A stretch of DNA of 64,000 nucleotides from Oscillospiraceae bacterium. GTDB taxonomy: Bacteria > Bacillota > Clostridia > Oscillospirales > Acutalibacteraceae. The stretch is taken from assembly GCA_015066245.1 (NCBI GenBank), contig SVOS01000005.1:1-64000 (forward strand). Reading direction: 5' to 3'. The notes under the pieces were generated by a model that saw nothing but the letters and a program-made list of their open reading frames with translations, did no database searches and was not told where the DNA came from. Shown one piece after another: positions 34,558 through 43,323 of this stretch (within the stretch, counting starts at the first letter, position 1; each line of letters begins with the position of its first letter). The position numbers and the translations under genes are program-made.

Positions 34558-35661
34558 TTACTTGTTATCTGTATGGGGTCTTAAATATCTGTTCTGGTCT
34601 ATAACCAGATTTTCAATGCCGTCTAAAAGGTCTTTGTCGATTTCAAGTACAACATTAAATACACCGATATCGTCTGTCACGGCACCGCCTGAAGGATGAG
34701 CCTCGCTGTATTTAACATAAAGGGTATCACCTTCGCGATAAACGCCCTCAACAGAGCCTTTTACCATACCTGTGTAATAGGTGCGGTAAATATGCACCAA
34801 TGCATTTTCTTCGAAGAATTTTTCGGTATATTCGATGTTGTGGCTGTGGGGATATGCCTGCCACATGTTGATATCCGTTACCAGTCTGTCATTATATGCA
34901 AGGTCCAAGAAGTTATCTTCATACTCAACTTCCTTGTATTCTATGCTGTCGGCAGAAGCAGGAGTTTTGTCATAAACAGTGGGGGTGATAATTTTTGCCA
35001 ACTGCTTCTGAATTAAGGTTGCGTCCTTGATGCTTATTTTGTGGTCAAAGTTTACATCACTCACCATATCGAAAAGTCTTGGATTTCCGTTTATATAGGG
35101 GTTGGAATTTCCGCATTCAATCATATTGGCAAGATACTGCTGGATGTAGGTTACATCGTGGATGTTCACCTTCATATCGCCGTTTGTATCGCCGATTTTA
35201 CCTAAAGCAAGTGAGTAAATCTGAGCAAATGCTTCCTCTAAACCTTCAAGGCGGTTGCGGTATGCTTCTTCAAGGGTGTAGACAGTGTCATTTTCGGGAA
35301 TGTAAATGAGGCATCTGTCGCCAAGTGTACGGTAATCGCAAACATACTCGCCGAAAGTGTATCTGTAGGCAAAGGGAGTGGTGTTGTAATAGTATGTTGC
35401 AGACACCAGAACAAAGTCGGGTGTGGCACCCTCGTATCCTGAGTAGTATCTGAACAGCTCGTCATAGTAGAAGTAGTCAACCATTGTAAAATCTTCGCCG
35501 TATTTCTCAGTCATCTCGTCTCGGTACTGACTTAACTTCTCCCAAAAGAAAGGCTCATAGTCCTGCATTTCGGCATTCTCTGCCGAAACTGAAATTGAGG
35601 CACTTAACATCATAGCTGTTGCAAGAATGAAAGCAAAAATAGAAAATATAGCTTTTTTCAT
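34558..35661 (-). CDS. Secreted protein with internal dockerin, ECF operon
   Basis: A 367-residue extracellular protein with a signal peptide (about 1-27, ending SVSAEN). An N-terminal domain (about 30-150) has the pattern YDELFRYYS, PDFVLVSA, FGEYV, VYTLEEAY and GLEEA, also found in the protein at 56813. A type I dockerin lies in the middle (about 155-225), with loops DTNGDMKVN and DVNFDHKIS. A C-terminal domain of unknown fold (about 235-360) follows. Dockerins usually sit at an end, so the central place is unusual. The ATG at 35661 is preferred because AAGGAGG precedes it by 8 bases. It is 26 bases after the candidate anti-sigma gene and is probably expressed with the ECF sigma factor. It should dock to a cohesin scaffold. 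Confidence 0.85.
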   Translation of the reverse strand: MKKAIFSIFAFILATAMMLSASISVSAENAEMQDYEPFFWEKLSQYRDEMTEKYGEDFTMVDYFYYDELFRYYSGYEGATPDFVLVSATYYYNTTPFAYRYTFGEYVCDYRTLGDRCLIYIPENDTVYTLEEAYRNRLEGLEEAFAQIYSLALGKIGDTNGDMKVNIHDVTYIQQYLANMIECGNSNPYINGNPRLFDMVSDVNFDHKISIKDATLIQKQLAKIITPTVYDKTPASADSIEYKEVEYEDNFLDLAYNDRLVTDINMWQAYPHSHNIEYTEKFFEENALVHIYRTYYTGMVKGSVEGVYREGDTLYVKYSEAHPSGGAVTDDIGVFNVVLEIDKDLLDGIENLVIDQNRYLRPHTDNK

Positions 35662-35687
35662 ATTACACACCTCCTTGAGGTATTAAA

Positions 35688-36788
35688 TCAATCTTTGCTG
35701 CAGACTAAAACAATATAGTTGTAGCTGCCCGTAAAGTTTTTGGCAGTATAAATATTAGAGTAGCCTGACGGCAGATTGCTGATACTAACGTAGTTTCCTT
35801 CGTCTGCTCCGAATCCCAGATTAAGAGGATGGTCCTCAAAACCCGAAATGAAGTAATAACCGTTACTGTCGGTTATATAGGTGCCTGCAGATTCGCCGCC
35901 GCTGAATACCTTTACAACCGCACCCTTGACGGGGTTGCCGTACTGGTCGACTACCTTGCCTTCTACCATATTTCCTGCCGTGGGTGCGTCCGTCGCATCC
36001 ATTGTAGGGTCTGTTGGTGGTGCCAAGTTTTCTGTAGGCTCAGTGCAACAAGGCTCAGTATAATAAGGCTCTGTGGCTGAAGGTATTTCTACAGAAGGAA
36101 GTGTTGGCTTCACAGGTCGACCATCACTTGTGGGAGGTACATCGGGTACTTGAGTGGGTGCCATAGTAGGCTCATCCCAGAAATCATTTTCTGTTGAATC
36201 CGTAACCGCGGTGGCATCTATATTGCCGCCTGTGGGACTCTCTGTCGCAGGCATTGTCTCAACGGGGTCAGAAACCACAGGGACAGTGGGACGAGTGACA
36301 GGTTTGGTTGAGGTTGCAGGCCTGTCAATTGCACTTGTGGCATCTGTAGGTTTTTCCACAGGGTCGGTAGCCTTTGATGGCTTTTCTACGGGGTCGGTTA
36401 CTTTCGGGGGTTTTTCTGTATTTGATGTTGCGTTCTGGGTGGGGGTGGTTCCGTTTACATTTGTGGTGCCTGAGTTATGCTGAGTGTTTGGGGTAACTTG
36501 CTCAGCGGTGCTTCCTTGCTCGCCCTCAGAGGTTGCATGGGAGTTAAGGGTGTGGTTAACACTCTGCTCAGTGCTTTCTGTGAAGTAATCAGGTCTGGTG
36601 CCTATTATACTTGGGTCAGGCTCCACAATTCCTGTTTTCCATATACCGATTGCGCCTAACGTAGCCAAACAAATGGCGCATAGGGAAAGACCGGTGCTGA
36701 GGGCTATTTTCTTTTTTCGTTTTACGCCTGCAACGTATTCGTCACGACGTGCGAATACGGCATCAGCCATCTCCTTATAATTTTTCAT
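35688..36788 (-). CDS. Candidate membrane anti-sigma factor with extracellular sensor domain
   Basis: A 366-residue single-pass membrane protein. A short cytoplasmic segment (about 1-29) contains ADAVFARRDEYVAG. One hydrophobic helix (about 31-50) follows, then a long Thr/Pro/Glu/Ser-rich external stalk (about 60-270) with repeated DPVEKP units. The C-terminal beta-sandwich (about 272-366) begins VEGKVVDQYGNPVKGA and resembles carboxypeptidase-regulatory-like or transthyretin-like domains. The start overlaps the ECF sigma gene by 14 bases, and AAGGAAGG lies 8 bases before the ATG. The position makes it the likely anti-sigma factor. The cytoplasmic part is short and has no zinc-finger motif, so this function is inference. 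A dockerin gene follows. Confidence 0.7.
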   Translation of the reverse strand: MKNYKEMADAVFARRDEYVAGVKRKKKIALSTGLSLCAICLATLGAIGIWKTGIVEPDPSIIGTRPDYFTESTEQSVNHTLNSHATSEGEQGSTAEQVTPNTQHNSGTTNVNGTTPTQNATSNTEKPPKVTDPVEKPSKATDPVEKPTDATSAIDRPATSTKPVTRPTVPVVSDPVETMPATESPTGGNIDATAVTDSTENDFWDEPTMAPTQVPDVPPTSDGRPVKPTLPSVEIPSATEPYYTEPCCTEPTENLAPPTDPTMDATDAPTAGNMVEGKVVDQYGNPVKGAVVKVFSGGESAGTYITDSNGYYFISGFEDHPLNLGFGADEGNYVSISNLPSGYSNIYTAKNFTGSYNYIVLVCSKD

Positions 36789-37329
36789 AAACATAGCCTT
36801 CCTTGTCAAGTTCTGATTTCAGTGACTTTTTCGCTCTGTATAAAAGAGTTTCGGTGTTGTGGATTGATTTTTTGATAACTATGGCGGCTTCTTTGTTGCT
36901 GAAATTCTCAAAGTATACCAGCCACAAGATTTGTTTATACTGTGGATTCAGTCTTTCCATTGCACGATGCAAAATTATATGGTCCTCTTTTTTTATGTAC
37001 TCTGCCTCTAAGGATTCTGTGTCCTTTTTCATTTCAGGAAGCTCATCAAAGGAAATTTCCTTTGCCTTATGCTTTCTGAGATAATCCAGCGCACAGTTTC
37101 TGCCTATGGCAAAAAGCCAGGTTTTAAATGAGGATTTGCCCGAGAAACGGGGTTTTTTGGTAATAATCTTAACGAAGGTATCCTCCGCTATATCCTCTGC
37201 AGTATAAATATTATCAGTGTAATTATTAAGGTAAAGTATCAATCCGTCCTTATAGTCTTTTATTATTTCGATAAAGCCTTTGTCATCACCATCAAGGAAA
37301 CGGCGGTAGCTACTTGCACCGTTATCCAT
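36775..37329 (-). CDS. ECF-type RNA polymerase sigma factor
   Basis: A 184-residue sigma-70-family factor of the extracytoplasmic-function group. Region 2 (about 10-85) has YLNNYTDNIYTAEDIAEDTFVK and FKTWLFAIGRNCALDYLR, typical of ECF sigma region 2. Region 4 (about 125-178) has LNPQYKQILWLVYFENFSNKEAA and a helix-turn-helix ending near TLLYRAKKSLK. The frame is open upstream, but the ATG at 37329 (MDNGASS) follows AAAGGAG by 7 bases and matches the family start. It is the first gene of an operon with a membrane protein and a dockerin protein, which suggests control of surface or polysaccharide-binding genes. Confidence 0.92.
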   Translation of the reverse strand: MDNGASSYRRFLDGDDKGFIEIIKDYKDGLILYLNNYTDNIYTAEDIAEDTFVKIITKKPRFSGKSSFKTWLFAIGRNCALDYLRKHKAKEISFDELPEMKKDTESLEAEYIKKEDHIILHRAMERLNPQYKQILWLVYFENFSNKEAAIVIKKSIHNTETLLYRAKKSLKSELDKEGYVYEKL

Positions 37330-37370
37330 TGATATGCTCCTTTCCCCTTGTTTGGCTCTTTCACTTATTA

Positions 37371-37430
37371 GACGCAGTTTTTCAAAAAAACTCACACCTA
37401 AAATTATAAAAAATTTAAAAAATTTAACAA
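37371..37430 (-). promoter_or_regulatory. Tandem promoters of the ECF sigma operon
   Basis: On the minus strand a sigma-A promoter TTGTTA (37425-37430), 16 bases, TATAAT (37403-37408) is clear. Downstream of it, GTGTGA (37392-37397), 16 bases, GCGTC (37371-37375) resembles an ECF promoter whose -10 contains CGTC. The second could be autoregulatory; this is a weak inference. Confidence 0.5.
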
Positions 37431-37512
37431 CTCGCATTTTATACAAAATATAAATACAATTTTCTACATAATAATAGCGGTAGTTTTGGCGTATTTACGT
37501 AAAGCGGAGATA

Positions 37513-37541
37513 TTGACAAACACAGTCAGAAATGAGATAAT
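37513..37541 (+). promoter_or_regulatory. Promoter of valS
   Basis: TTGACA (37513-37518), 17 bases, GATAAT (37536-37541). No T-box signature is found between it and the valS start, unlike many Firmicute valS genes. Confidence 0.7.
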
Positions 37542-37577
37542 ATACTGAATATTTATTGCGAAAGGGCGGTTTTTGCT

Positions 37578-40208
37578 ATGGCAAAAGAGCTTGCTAAGTC
37601 CTACAACCCCAAAGAGGTTGAGGACAAAATATATGATTTCTGGCTTAAGGGCAGATATTTTCATGCAGAGGTAGATAAGGACAAGAAGCCTTATACTATT
37701 GTTATGCCACCCCCAAATATTACAGGTCAGCTTCACATCGGACACGCACTGGATAATACATTGCAGGACATCCTTATCAGATGGAGAAGAATGCAGGGTT
37801 ACTCTGCACTCTGGCTTCCCGGCACTGACCACGCATCCATTGCTACAGAGGCTAAGATTGTTGAGGCTATGAAGGCTGAGGGACTTACCAAAGAAAGCAT
37901 CGGCAGAGAGGCTTTCTTAGAGCGTGCATGGGATTGGAGACGCGAGTACGGCGGACGTATCTGCAACCAGCTCAAGAAGCTTGGTACAAGCTGCGACTGG
38001 GAGCGTGAGCGTTTCACAATGGACGAGGGCTGCAGTGATGCTGTTAAAGAGGTTTTCGTTCGCCTTTATGAAAAAGGTTTAATTTATCGCGGTGAGAGAA
38101 TCATCAACTGGTGTCCTCATTGCTGCACATCTATCTCTGACGCAGAGGTTGAGTTTGAGGAGCAGGACGGCTTCTTCTGGCATCTTCGCTATCCTCTTAC
38201 AGACGGCAGCGGTTTTGTAGAGCTTGCAACCACAAGACCCGAGACTTTACTTGGCGATACTGCTATTGCGGTTAATCCCGATGACGAAAGATATAAGGAT
38301 TTTGTTGGCAAGACAGTAACTCTCCCCTTAGTAGGCAGAGAGATTCCCGTTGTTGCCGACAGTTATGTTGATATGGAGTTTGGTACAGGTGTTGTTAAGA
38401 TTACTCCTGCCCATGACCCCAATGACTTTGAGGTTGGACTTCGTCACAACCTTCCCATTATTAACGTAATGGATGATACTGCTCACATGAATGAGTTTGC
38501 AGGCGAAAAATATCAGGGCATGGACCGTTACGAGTGCAGAAAAGCTATCGTAAAAGACCTTGAAGAAGGCGGTTTCCTTGTTAAGATTGAGCCTCATGCA
38601 CACAATGTAGGCACCTGCTACCGTTGCGGTACAACTGTTGAGCCTCGTGTTTCTATGCAGTGGTTCGTTAAGATGGAGCCCCTTGCAGGCCCTGCAATCG
38701 ATTGCGTTAAGAGCGGTAAGACAAAGTTTGTCCCCGAGAGATTTGAGAAGGTTTATTTCCACTGGATGGAGAATATCCGCGACTGGTGTATCTCCCGTCA
38801 GCTCTGGTGGGGCCACAGAATCCCTGCTTATTACTGTGCTGATTGCGGTGAAATGGTGGTTTCCAAAGAGGATGTTACAGTTTGTCCTAAGTGCGGAAAG
38901 AGTCACATGACTCAGGACCCCGATACTCTCGACACATGGTTTAGCTCTGCTCTCTGGCCTTTCTCTACATTAGGTTGGCCCGAAAAAACAGAGGAGCTTG
39001 AGTACTTCTATCCCACAAACACCCTTGTTACAGGTTATGATATTATCTTCTTCTGGGTTGCCAGAATGATTTTCAGCGGTTGTGAGCACATGAATGCTCA
39101 GCCTTTTGATACAGTTTTCATCCACGGTATTATCCGTGATGCTTTGGGCAGAAAGATGAGTAAGTCTCTCGGTAACGGCGTTGACCCCCTCGAGCTTATC
39201 GACAAATACGGCGCCGATGCTCTCAGATTCTTCTTGGCAACAGGTAACTCACCCGGAAACGATATGAGATTTTCTGAGGAGCGAGTTGAGTCTTGCCGTA
39301 ACTTTGCTAATAAGCTTTACAACGCAAGCCGCTTTGTTCACATGAACATCGACGACTTTGAGGTTGAGTGCAAGCTCCCCGAGACTCTTACAACCGAGGA
39401 CAAGTGGATTGTTTCTTCCGTAAATACTCTTGCAAAGGAAATCACAGACAATCTTGAAAAATTCGAGCTTGGTATTGCTGTTTCCAAGGTTTACGACTTT
39501 ATCTGGAGCTGCTACTGCGACTGGTATATCGAGCTTGCAAAGCCCAGACTCCAGGCAGGCGGCGACACAGCTCAGAATGCAAGATGTGTTCTTGTATGGG
39601 TACTCGAGAGAATGCTCAGACTCTTGCATCCCTTTATGCCTTTTATTACTGAGGAAATCTGGCAGACCTTACCTCTTGAGGGTATGGGCGAGACCATTAT
39701 GACTCAGAAATTCCCCGAGTATGATGATGCTCTCAACTTCCCCGAGGCAGAGGCTGAGATGGCAAAGGTTATGGAGGCTATTACTGCTATCCGTACAAGA
39801 CGTAACGAGATGAACATTCCTCCCTCAAAGAAGGCTAAGGTTTATATCGCTACAAAATGTGCCGAAACATTCGAAGCAGGCAAAAAATTCTTCGAAAAGC
39901 TTGCATCTGCTTCCGAGGTTGAGATTGGCGAAAGCTTTGATGTTGAGGGTGCAGTAACTATTGTTACAGGCGACGCAAAAATCTACATCCCCATGAACGA
40001 GCTTGTTGATAAGGAAGCCGAGCTTAAGAGACTTAATAAGGAACTTCAGCAGGTTGAGAAGATGCTCGCTCAGGACGAGGGCAAACTTAATAATGAAGGC
40101 TTTATGGCAAAGGCTCCTGAGGCGGTTGTTGCAAAAATCCGTATGCAGGCAGAGAAAGAGAGAGAGAAAATCGCTCTCATCAAAAATGCTATCGAAGCTT
40201 TAGGCTAA
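37578..40208 (+). CDS. valS: Valyl-tRNA synthetase
   Basis: Class I synthetase of 876 residues that charges tRNA-Val and edits threonine. The HIGH motif is in [15 protein letters not shown] (about 45-59), followed by [10 protein letters not shown] typical of ValRS. The CP1 editing domain covers about 190-350, with [13 protein letters not shown]. Zinc-ribbon cysteine pairs appear in YYCADCGE and [13 protein letters not shown] is exact, in [11 protein letters not shown] (about 523-533). The anticodon domain is followed by the C-terminal coiled coil (about 810-876). A weak AAAGGG site stands ahead of the ATG. It is a single gene with its own promoter and terminator. Confidence 0.97.
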   Translation: MAKELAKSYNPKEVEDKIYDFWLKGRYFHAEVDKDKKPYTIVMPPPNITGQLHIGHALDNTLQDILIRWRRMQGYSALWLPGTDHASIATEAKIVEAMKAEGLTKESIGREAFLERAWDWRREYGGRICNQLKKLGTSCDWERERFTMDEGCSDAVKEVFVRLYEKGLIYRGERIINWCPHCCTSISDAEVEFEEQDGFFWHLRYPLTDGSGFVELATTRPETLLGDTAIAVNPDDERYKDFVGKTVTLPLVGREIPVVADSYVDMEFGTGVVKITPAHDPNDFEVGLRHNLPIINVMDDTAHMNEFAGEKYQGMDRYECRKAIVKDLEEGGFLVKIEPHAHNVGTCYRCGTTVEPRVSMQWFVKMEPLAGPAIDCVKSGKTKFVPERFEKVYFHWMENIRDWCISRQLWWGHRIPAYYCADCGEMVVSKEDVTVCPKCGKSHMTQDPDTLDTWFSSALWPFSTLGWPEKTEELEYFYPTNTLVTGYDIIFFWVARMIFSGCEHMNAQPFDTVFIHGIIRDALGRKMSKSLGNGVDPLELIDKYGADALRFFLATGNSPGNDMRFSEERVESCRNFANKLYNASRFVHMNIDDFEVECKLPETLTTEDKWIVSSVNTLAKEITDNLEKFELGIAVSKVYDFIWSCYCDWYIELAKPRLQAGGDTAQNARCVLVWVLERMLRLLHPFMPFITEEIWQTLPLEGMGETIMTQKFPEYDDALNFPEAEAEMAKVMEAITAIRTRRNEMNIPPSKKAKVYIATKCAETFEAGKKFFEKLASASEVEIGESFDVEGAVTIVTGDAKIYIPMNELVDKEAELKRLNKELQQVEKMLAQDEGKLNNEGFMAKAPEAVVAKIRMQAEKEREKIALIKNAIEALG

Positions 40209-40214
40209 AAAATT

Positions 40215-40244
40215 CTCCCCTTGATTTTTTCAAGGGGAGTTTTT
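40215..40244 (+). terminator. Terminator of valS
   Basis: Ten-base-pair stem CTCCCCTTGA/TCAAGGGGAG (40215-40224 and 40230-40239), then TTTTTG. It is nearly the same stem as at 29295-29321. Confidence 0.9.
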
Positions 40245-40308
40245 GTTGGCTGTTTCATTACGTATGTTAATAGTGAAAAAACACATAAACAACTGTGATA
40301 TCTCCAGA

Positions 40309-40365
40309 AAAATTATGCAAAATCAGCAAAAATATATTGACATGCATAAAATTCAGCTGTATTAT
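40309..40365 (+). promoter_or_regulatory. Promoter with shared upstream box, copy 1
   Basis: The 16-base box AAAATTATGCAAAATC (40309-40324) is followed after 12 bases by TTGACA (40337-40342), 17 bases and TATTAT (40360-40365). The same box and the same spacings recur at 41288-41344, on the other side of the XRE regulator gene. The GCAAAA core repeats about 9 bases later in this copy. Confidence 0.7.
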
Positions 40366-40396
40366 TTAGGTAACAAATTAATAAAGGGGTAATAAT

Positions 40397-40864
40397 ATGT
40401 CAAGTAAATACTTTAGGATTCAAGGTACGATTGTTATTATAGTCGGTATAGTTTTAGGAATTATCCTTGGTAATTATTATAAAATTGATATAGACGATAG
40501 TTATTATCGTGAAACCTATGTGTTTAACTTTTGGATGTTTTTGTTGATTTCAGGCATCACAGATGTTCTGGGATCATTGCTTATTGGTGTAGCAACGATT
40601 ATTGATAAATTGGACAATAACGTACCGCTGAAATCAAACACTGTTGGCAGTAACCCTGTTAATGGTGGCACTTCATCTGTAAGAATTTGCAGAAATTGTG
40701 GAGCAACTATTAGTCCATCGGCAACTGTTTGTACTACATGCGGAGCAAACCTTAAAGTTAGGGCAGCGGCTCCTAGCCAGAACGCTTGGATTTGTCCCAA
40801 ATGTGGCAGAGAAAACCAGAACTATGTAGGCACTTGCGGTTGCGGAGAAATCAAACCTAAATAA
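40397..40864 (+). CDS. Small membrane protein with double zinc ribbon
   Basis: A 155-residue protein. Two hydrophobic helices lie at about 9-27 and 45-68. A short linker leads to two C-terminal zinc ribbons. The first is CRNCG...CTTCGA (about 95-115), and the second is CPKCGREN...CGCGE (about 132-150). No enzyme motif is seen. The promoter carries a sequence box shared with the gene at 41384, and an XRE regulator lies between them on the other strand. The exact role is unknown; membrane zinc-ribbon proteins of this sort are often linked to stress or envelope regulation. Confidence 0.7.
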   Translation: MSSKYFRIQGTIVIIVGIVLGIILGNYYKIDIDDSYYRETYVFNFWMFLLISGITDVLGSLLIGVATIIDKLDNNVPLKSNTVGSNPVNGGTSSVRICRNCGATISPSATVCTTCGANLKVRAAAPSQNAWICPKCGRENQNYVGTCGCGEIKPK

Positions 40865-40883
40865 GAAATACAGTTATAACAAC

Positions 40884-40917
40884 GAGGACTGAACACGAAA
40901 AGTTCAGTCCTCATTTT
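40884..40917. terminator. Bidirectional terminator overlapping the XRE stop codon
   Basis: Perfect 11-bp stem GAGGACTGAAC/GTTCAGTCCTC (40884-40894 and 40902-40912), then ATTTTTG. The right arm includes the stop codon of the minus-strand XRE gene. Confidence 0.85.
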
Positions 40918-41230
40918 TGTTTTTTATTTTGTATTTTAAGAAGTCGATATATTTGATTACATCAATAAAGTCATTGTCCGAAAAGTCAGAGGGAATCTGA
41001 ACAATTCTGTTTTCTCGGTTAAAAGATAAAGGTTCGTCGATAAGACCAAGCATATAGTCCACAGAAACGTCAAAGAGTTTTGCTAAAATAACCTTGGATT
41101 TATCATCGGGGTCGCTTCTATTGCACTCATAAGAGGAAATCGTGTAATGAGAAACCCCCAAGATTTTTGCCAAATCTTCCTGAGATAGTCCGCGGTCTTT
41201 TCTCAGCTCCTGCAATCTCTCACCAATCAC
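40904..41230 (-). CDS. XRE family transcriptional regulator
   Basis: A 108-residue DNA-binding protein. The Cro/CI-type helix-turn-helix covers about residues 5-60: LQELRKDRGLSQEDLAKILGVS, then TISSYECNRSDP and LFDVSVDYMLGL. The remaining 40 residues form a charged C-terminal segment without a recognised ligand domain. It sits between two plus-strand membrane-protein genes that share a promoter box, so it probably controls both. A 26-base inverted repeat (41268-41293) upstream of its own start suggests autoregulation. AGGAGATG precedes the ATG. Confidence 0.9.
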   Translation of the reverse strand: MIGERLQELRKDRGLSQEDLAKILGVSHYTISSYECNRSDPDDKSKVILAKLFDVSVDYMLGLIDEPLSFNRENRIVQIPSDFSDNDFIDVIKYIDFLKYKIKNKNED

Positions 41231-41267
41231 AAAATCATCTCCTTTAACCTTATAACTTAATTATAAG

Positions 41268-41344
41268 AATTTTGCGAATGTTTTCGCAAAATTATGCAAA
41301 ATCTTAGAAAATCCATTGACAACTGTGAAAAATCGCAGTATTAT
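41268..41344. promoter_or_regulatory. XRE operator region and promoter with shared box, copy 2
   Basis: An 11-bp-arm inverted repeat AATTTTGCGAA-TGTT-TTCGCAAAATT (41268-41293) lies 38 bases upstream of the XRE gene. It overlaps the 16-base box AAAATTATGCAAAATC (41288-41303). After 12 bases come TTGACA (41316-41321), 17 bases and TATTAT (41339-41344), which drive the gene at 41384. The GCAAAAT core occurs twice, 10 bases apart, and once inverted. Confidence 0.72.
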
Positions 41345-41383
41345 TTAATAAAATAATGCGATTTTTGCAAAGGAGACTCAATT

Positions 41384-41638
41384 ATGTTTAAAAATGTGGG
41401 CGAAAAAATTCGAATATCCGGCATTGTGGTTTTCTTTATTCTAACCATCGCCTCAATTGCAGGAGCAGTTGTTTACTGGTCAACAATAAAAACAGGAAGT
41501 GATAAAGAGTTTGCAATTGGCATGGGCATTATCGCAGGTGGAGTTTTTTTCGCTTTGTTATCCTCTCTATTAATTCAGGGTTTCAGTATTATCGTCAAAG
41601 CATGTGAAACATATTGTTTGACAAAAGAAACGAAATAA
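41384..41638 (+). CDS. Small two-helix membrane protein of the XRE island
   Basis: An 84-residue protein with a basic N-terminus and two hydrophobic helices (about 10-32 and 44-68), followed by a short tail with two cysteines. I do not recognise a family. AAAGGAG precedes the ATG. Its promoter is a near twin of the one at 40309-40365, so it and the zinc-ribbon protein are probably expressed together under the XRE regulator. The next 70 bases hold nothing I can identify. Confidence 0.65.
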   Translation: MFKNVGEKIRISGIVVFFILTIASIAGAVVYWSTIKTGSDKEFAIGMGIIAGGVFFALLSSLLIQGFSIIVKACETYCLTKETK

Positions 41639-41709
41639 AGTGAATATTAGTGTAAAAGACAAATTGCAATCAAGCGTATGCGGATGCTGTGTTTTTGATT
41701 TGACTCTCA

Positions 41710-41742
41710 CCCCCGAACATTCAACTGGTTCGGGGGATTTCT
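41710..41742 (+). terminator. Terminator of the small membrane protein gene
   Basis: Nine-base-pair stem CCCCCGAAC/GTTCGGGGG (41710-41718 and 41728-41736), then ATTTCTTT. Confidence 0.8.
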
Positions 41743-41776
41743 TTGCAAAAAACAGAGAAAATATTTGTGTAAATAA

Positions 41777-41805
41777 TTGTAAAATCTGAATTTTTGTGAT
41801 AAAAT
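41777..41805 (+). promoter_or_regulatory. Promoter of the gltX-glnS operon
   Basis: TTGTAA (41777-41782), 17 bases, TAAAAT (41800-41805), with GAAAGGA ahead of the ATG at 41862. No T-box is present. Confidence 0.55.
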
Positions 41806-41861
41806 AAACTGAATATCTGTTTATATTTATTACGATAATCTATCTGAAAGGATTTGACAAT

Positions 41862-43307
41862 ATGAAAGTACGTACACGATATGCTCCCAGCCCCACAGGC
41901 TTTATGCATGTAGGAAATCTGAGAACAGCACTTTACGAGTATCTTATCGCCAAAAATCAAGGCGGCAGCTTTGTGCTGAGAATCGAAGATACCGACCAAG
42001 AGCGTCTGGTAGAAGGAGCAGTTGACGTAATTTACAACACTCTTAAGGTAGCAGGCTTAAAACACGACGAAGGTCCCGATATCGGCGGTGATTTTGGTCC
42101 CTATGTGCAGTCAGAGCGTAAAGATATGTATCTCCCCTTTGCTGAGCAGCTTATCAAAGAAGGCAAGGCTTACCGTTGTTTCTGCACAAAAGAGCGACTT
42201 GAGAGCATCCAGCAGGACAGTGAATTCGGCGGATACGACAGACACTGTCGCGACCTTTCACAAGAAGAAATCGACAAGTTGCTTGCCGAGGGCGTACCCT
42301 ATGTAATCCGACAAAAAATGCCCTTGGAAGGCAGTACTACCTTTGTTGACGCAGTTTTCGGCGAAATTACAGTAGAAAACAGTGAGCTTCAGGACCAGAT
42401 TCTGATTAAGTCCGACGGCTTTCCCACATATAACTTTGCAAATGTTATTGACGACCACACAATGGGTATTACTCACGTTGTACGCGGTTGTGAGTATCTT
42501 AGCTCTACTCCCAAGTACAACCTTCTTTATGATGCATTCGGCTGGGAAATTCCCACCTATGTTCACCTTCCCCTTATTATGGGCAAGGATGCAGAGGGCA
42601 ATGTGTCAAAGCTCAGTAAGCGTCACGGCTCTACAGGCTTTGAGGATCTTATCAAAGAGGGTTACCTCCCCCAGGTTATCATCAACTACATTGCACTTTT
42701 AGGTTGGTGCCCCAAGGGCAACGAGGAGATTTTCTCTCTGAGTGAGCTTGAGAAAGAGTTCTGTGTAGAAAATATCAGCAAATCACCTGCAGTCTTTGAC
42801 TATCAGAAGCTTCAGTGGTTTAACGCAGAGTATCTGAGAGCTATGTCTGATGAAGAGTTTACAGAGATTGCAAAGCCTTACTATGATTCTGTTTTCGGTG
42901 ATACTCCTTATGACGGCAGTAAGCTTACAGCTATCTTGAAGGCTCGTACAACAAAGCTTACAGACATCCCCGACATGATTAAATTCTTCAAAGAGCTTCC
43001 CGATTATGACAAGGAGCTTTTTGTAAATAAAAAGAGCAAGACAAATCTTGAGAACTCACCCGCAATCTTAAAGACAGTTACAGAGCGTTTAGAGGCTCTT
43101 TCTGACTGGAGTTGCGATGCTATCAAGGAGCTTCTCATCAATCTTGCAACTGAGCTTGAGCTTAAGAACGGCACCGTAATGTGGCCTGCACGAATTGCGG
43201 CAAGCGGCCAGACTGTAACTCCCGGCGGTGCAGTAGAAATTCTTGATATTTTAGGCAAGGATGAGACCTTGAGAAGACTTTATATTGGTTTAGAGAAACT
43301 TTCCTGA
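41862..43307 (+). CDS. gltX: Glutamyl-tRNA synthetase
   Basis: Class I synthetase of 481 residues that charges tRNA-Glu. The HIGH-equivalent is HVGN in [19 protein letters not shown] (about 6-24), followed by [10 protein letters not shown]. The KMSKS-equivalent is [11 protein letters not shown] (about 247-257). The C-terminal anticodon-binding helical domain covers about 330-481. The length is typical of bacterial GluRS. glnS follows after 16 bases, with GAAAGGAG in between, so the two form one operon. With a dedicated GlnRS present, this enzyme need not mischarge tRNA-Gln. Confidence 0.96.
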   Translation: MKVRTRYAPSPTGFMHVGNLRTALYEYLIAKNQGGSFVLRIEDTDQERLVEGAVDVIYNTLKVAGLKHDEGPDIGGDFGPYVQSERKDMYLPFAEQLIKEGKAYRCFCTKERLESIQQDSEFGGYDRHCRDLSQEEIDKLLAEGVPYVIRQKMPLEGSTTFVDAVFGEITVENSELQDQILIKSDGFPTYNFANVIDDHTMGITHVVRGCEYLSSTPKYNLLYDAFGWEIPTYVHLPLIMGKDAEGNVSKLSKRHGSTGFEDLIKEGYLPQVIINYIALLGWCPKGNEEIFSLSELEKEFCVENISKSPAVFDYQKLQWFNAEYLRAMSDEEFTEIAKPYYDSVFGDTPYDGSKLTAILKARTTKLTDIPDMIKFFKELPDYDKELFVNKKSKTNLENSPAILKTVTERLEALSDWSCDAIKELLINLATELELKNGTVMWPARIAASGQTVTPGGAVEILDILGKDETLRRLYIGLEKLS

Positions 43308-43323
43308 AAGGAGATTTTTAGAA

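Noticed and set aside
37447-37577. Valine T-box ahead of valS
   Set aside because: The leader after the promoter is about 30 bases with no T-box sequence.
29295-40239. Near-identical stems ACTCCCCTTGA at 29295 and CTCCCCTTGA at 40215, and the similar ACTCCCTTGG at 34468, as a dispersed repeat
   Set aside because: All three sit exactly at operon ends with T-tracts, so they are ordinary terminators of a favoured sequence, and flanks do not match.
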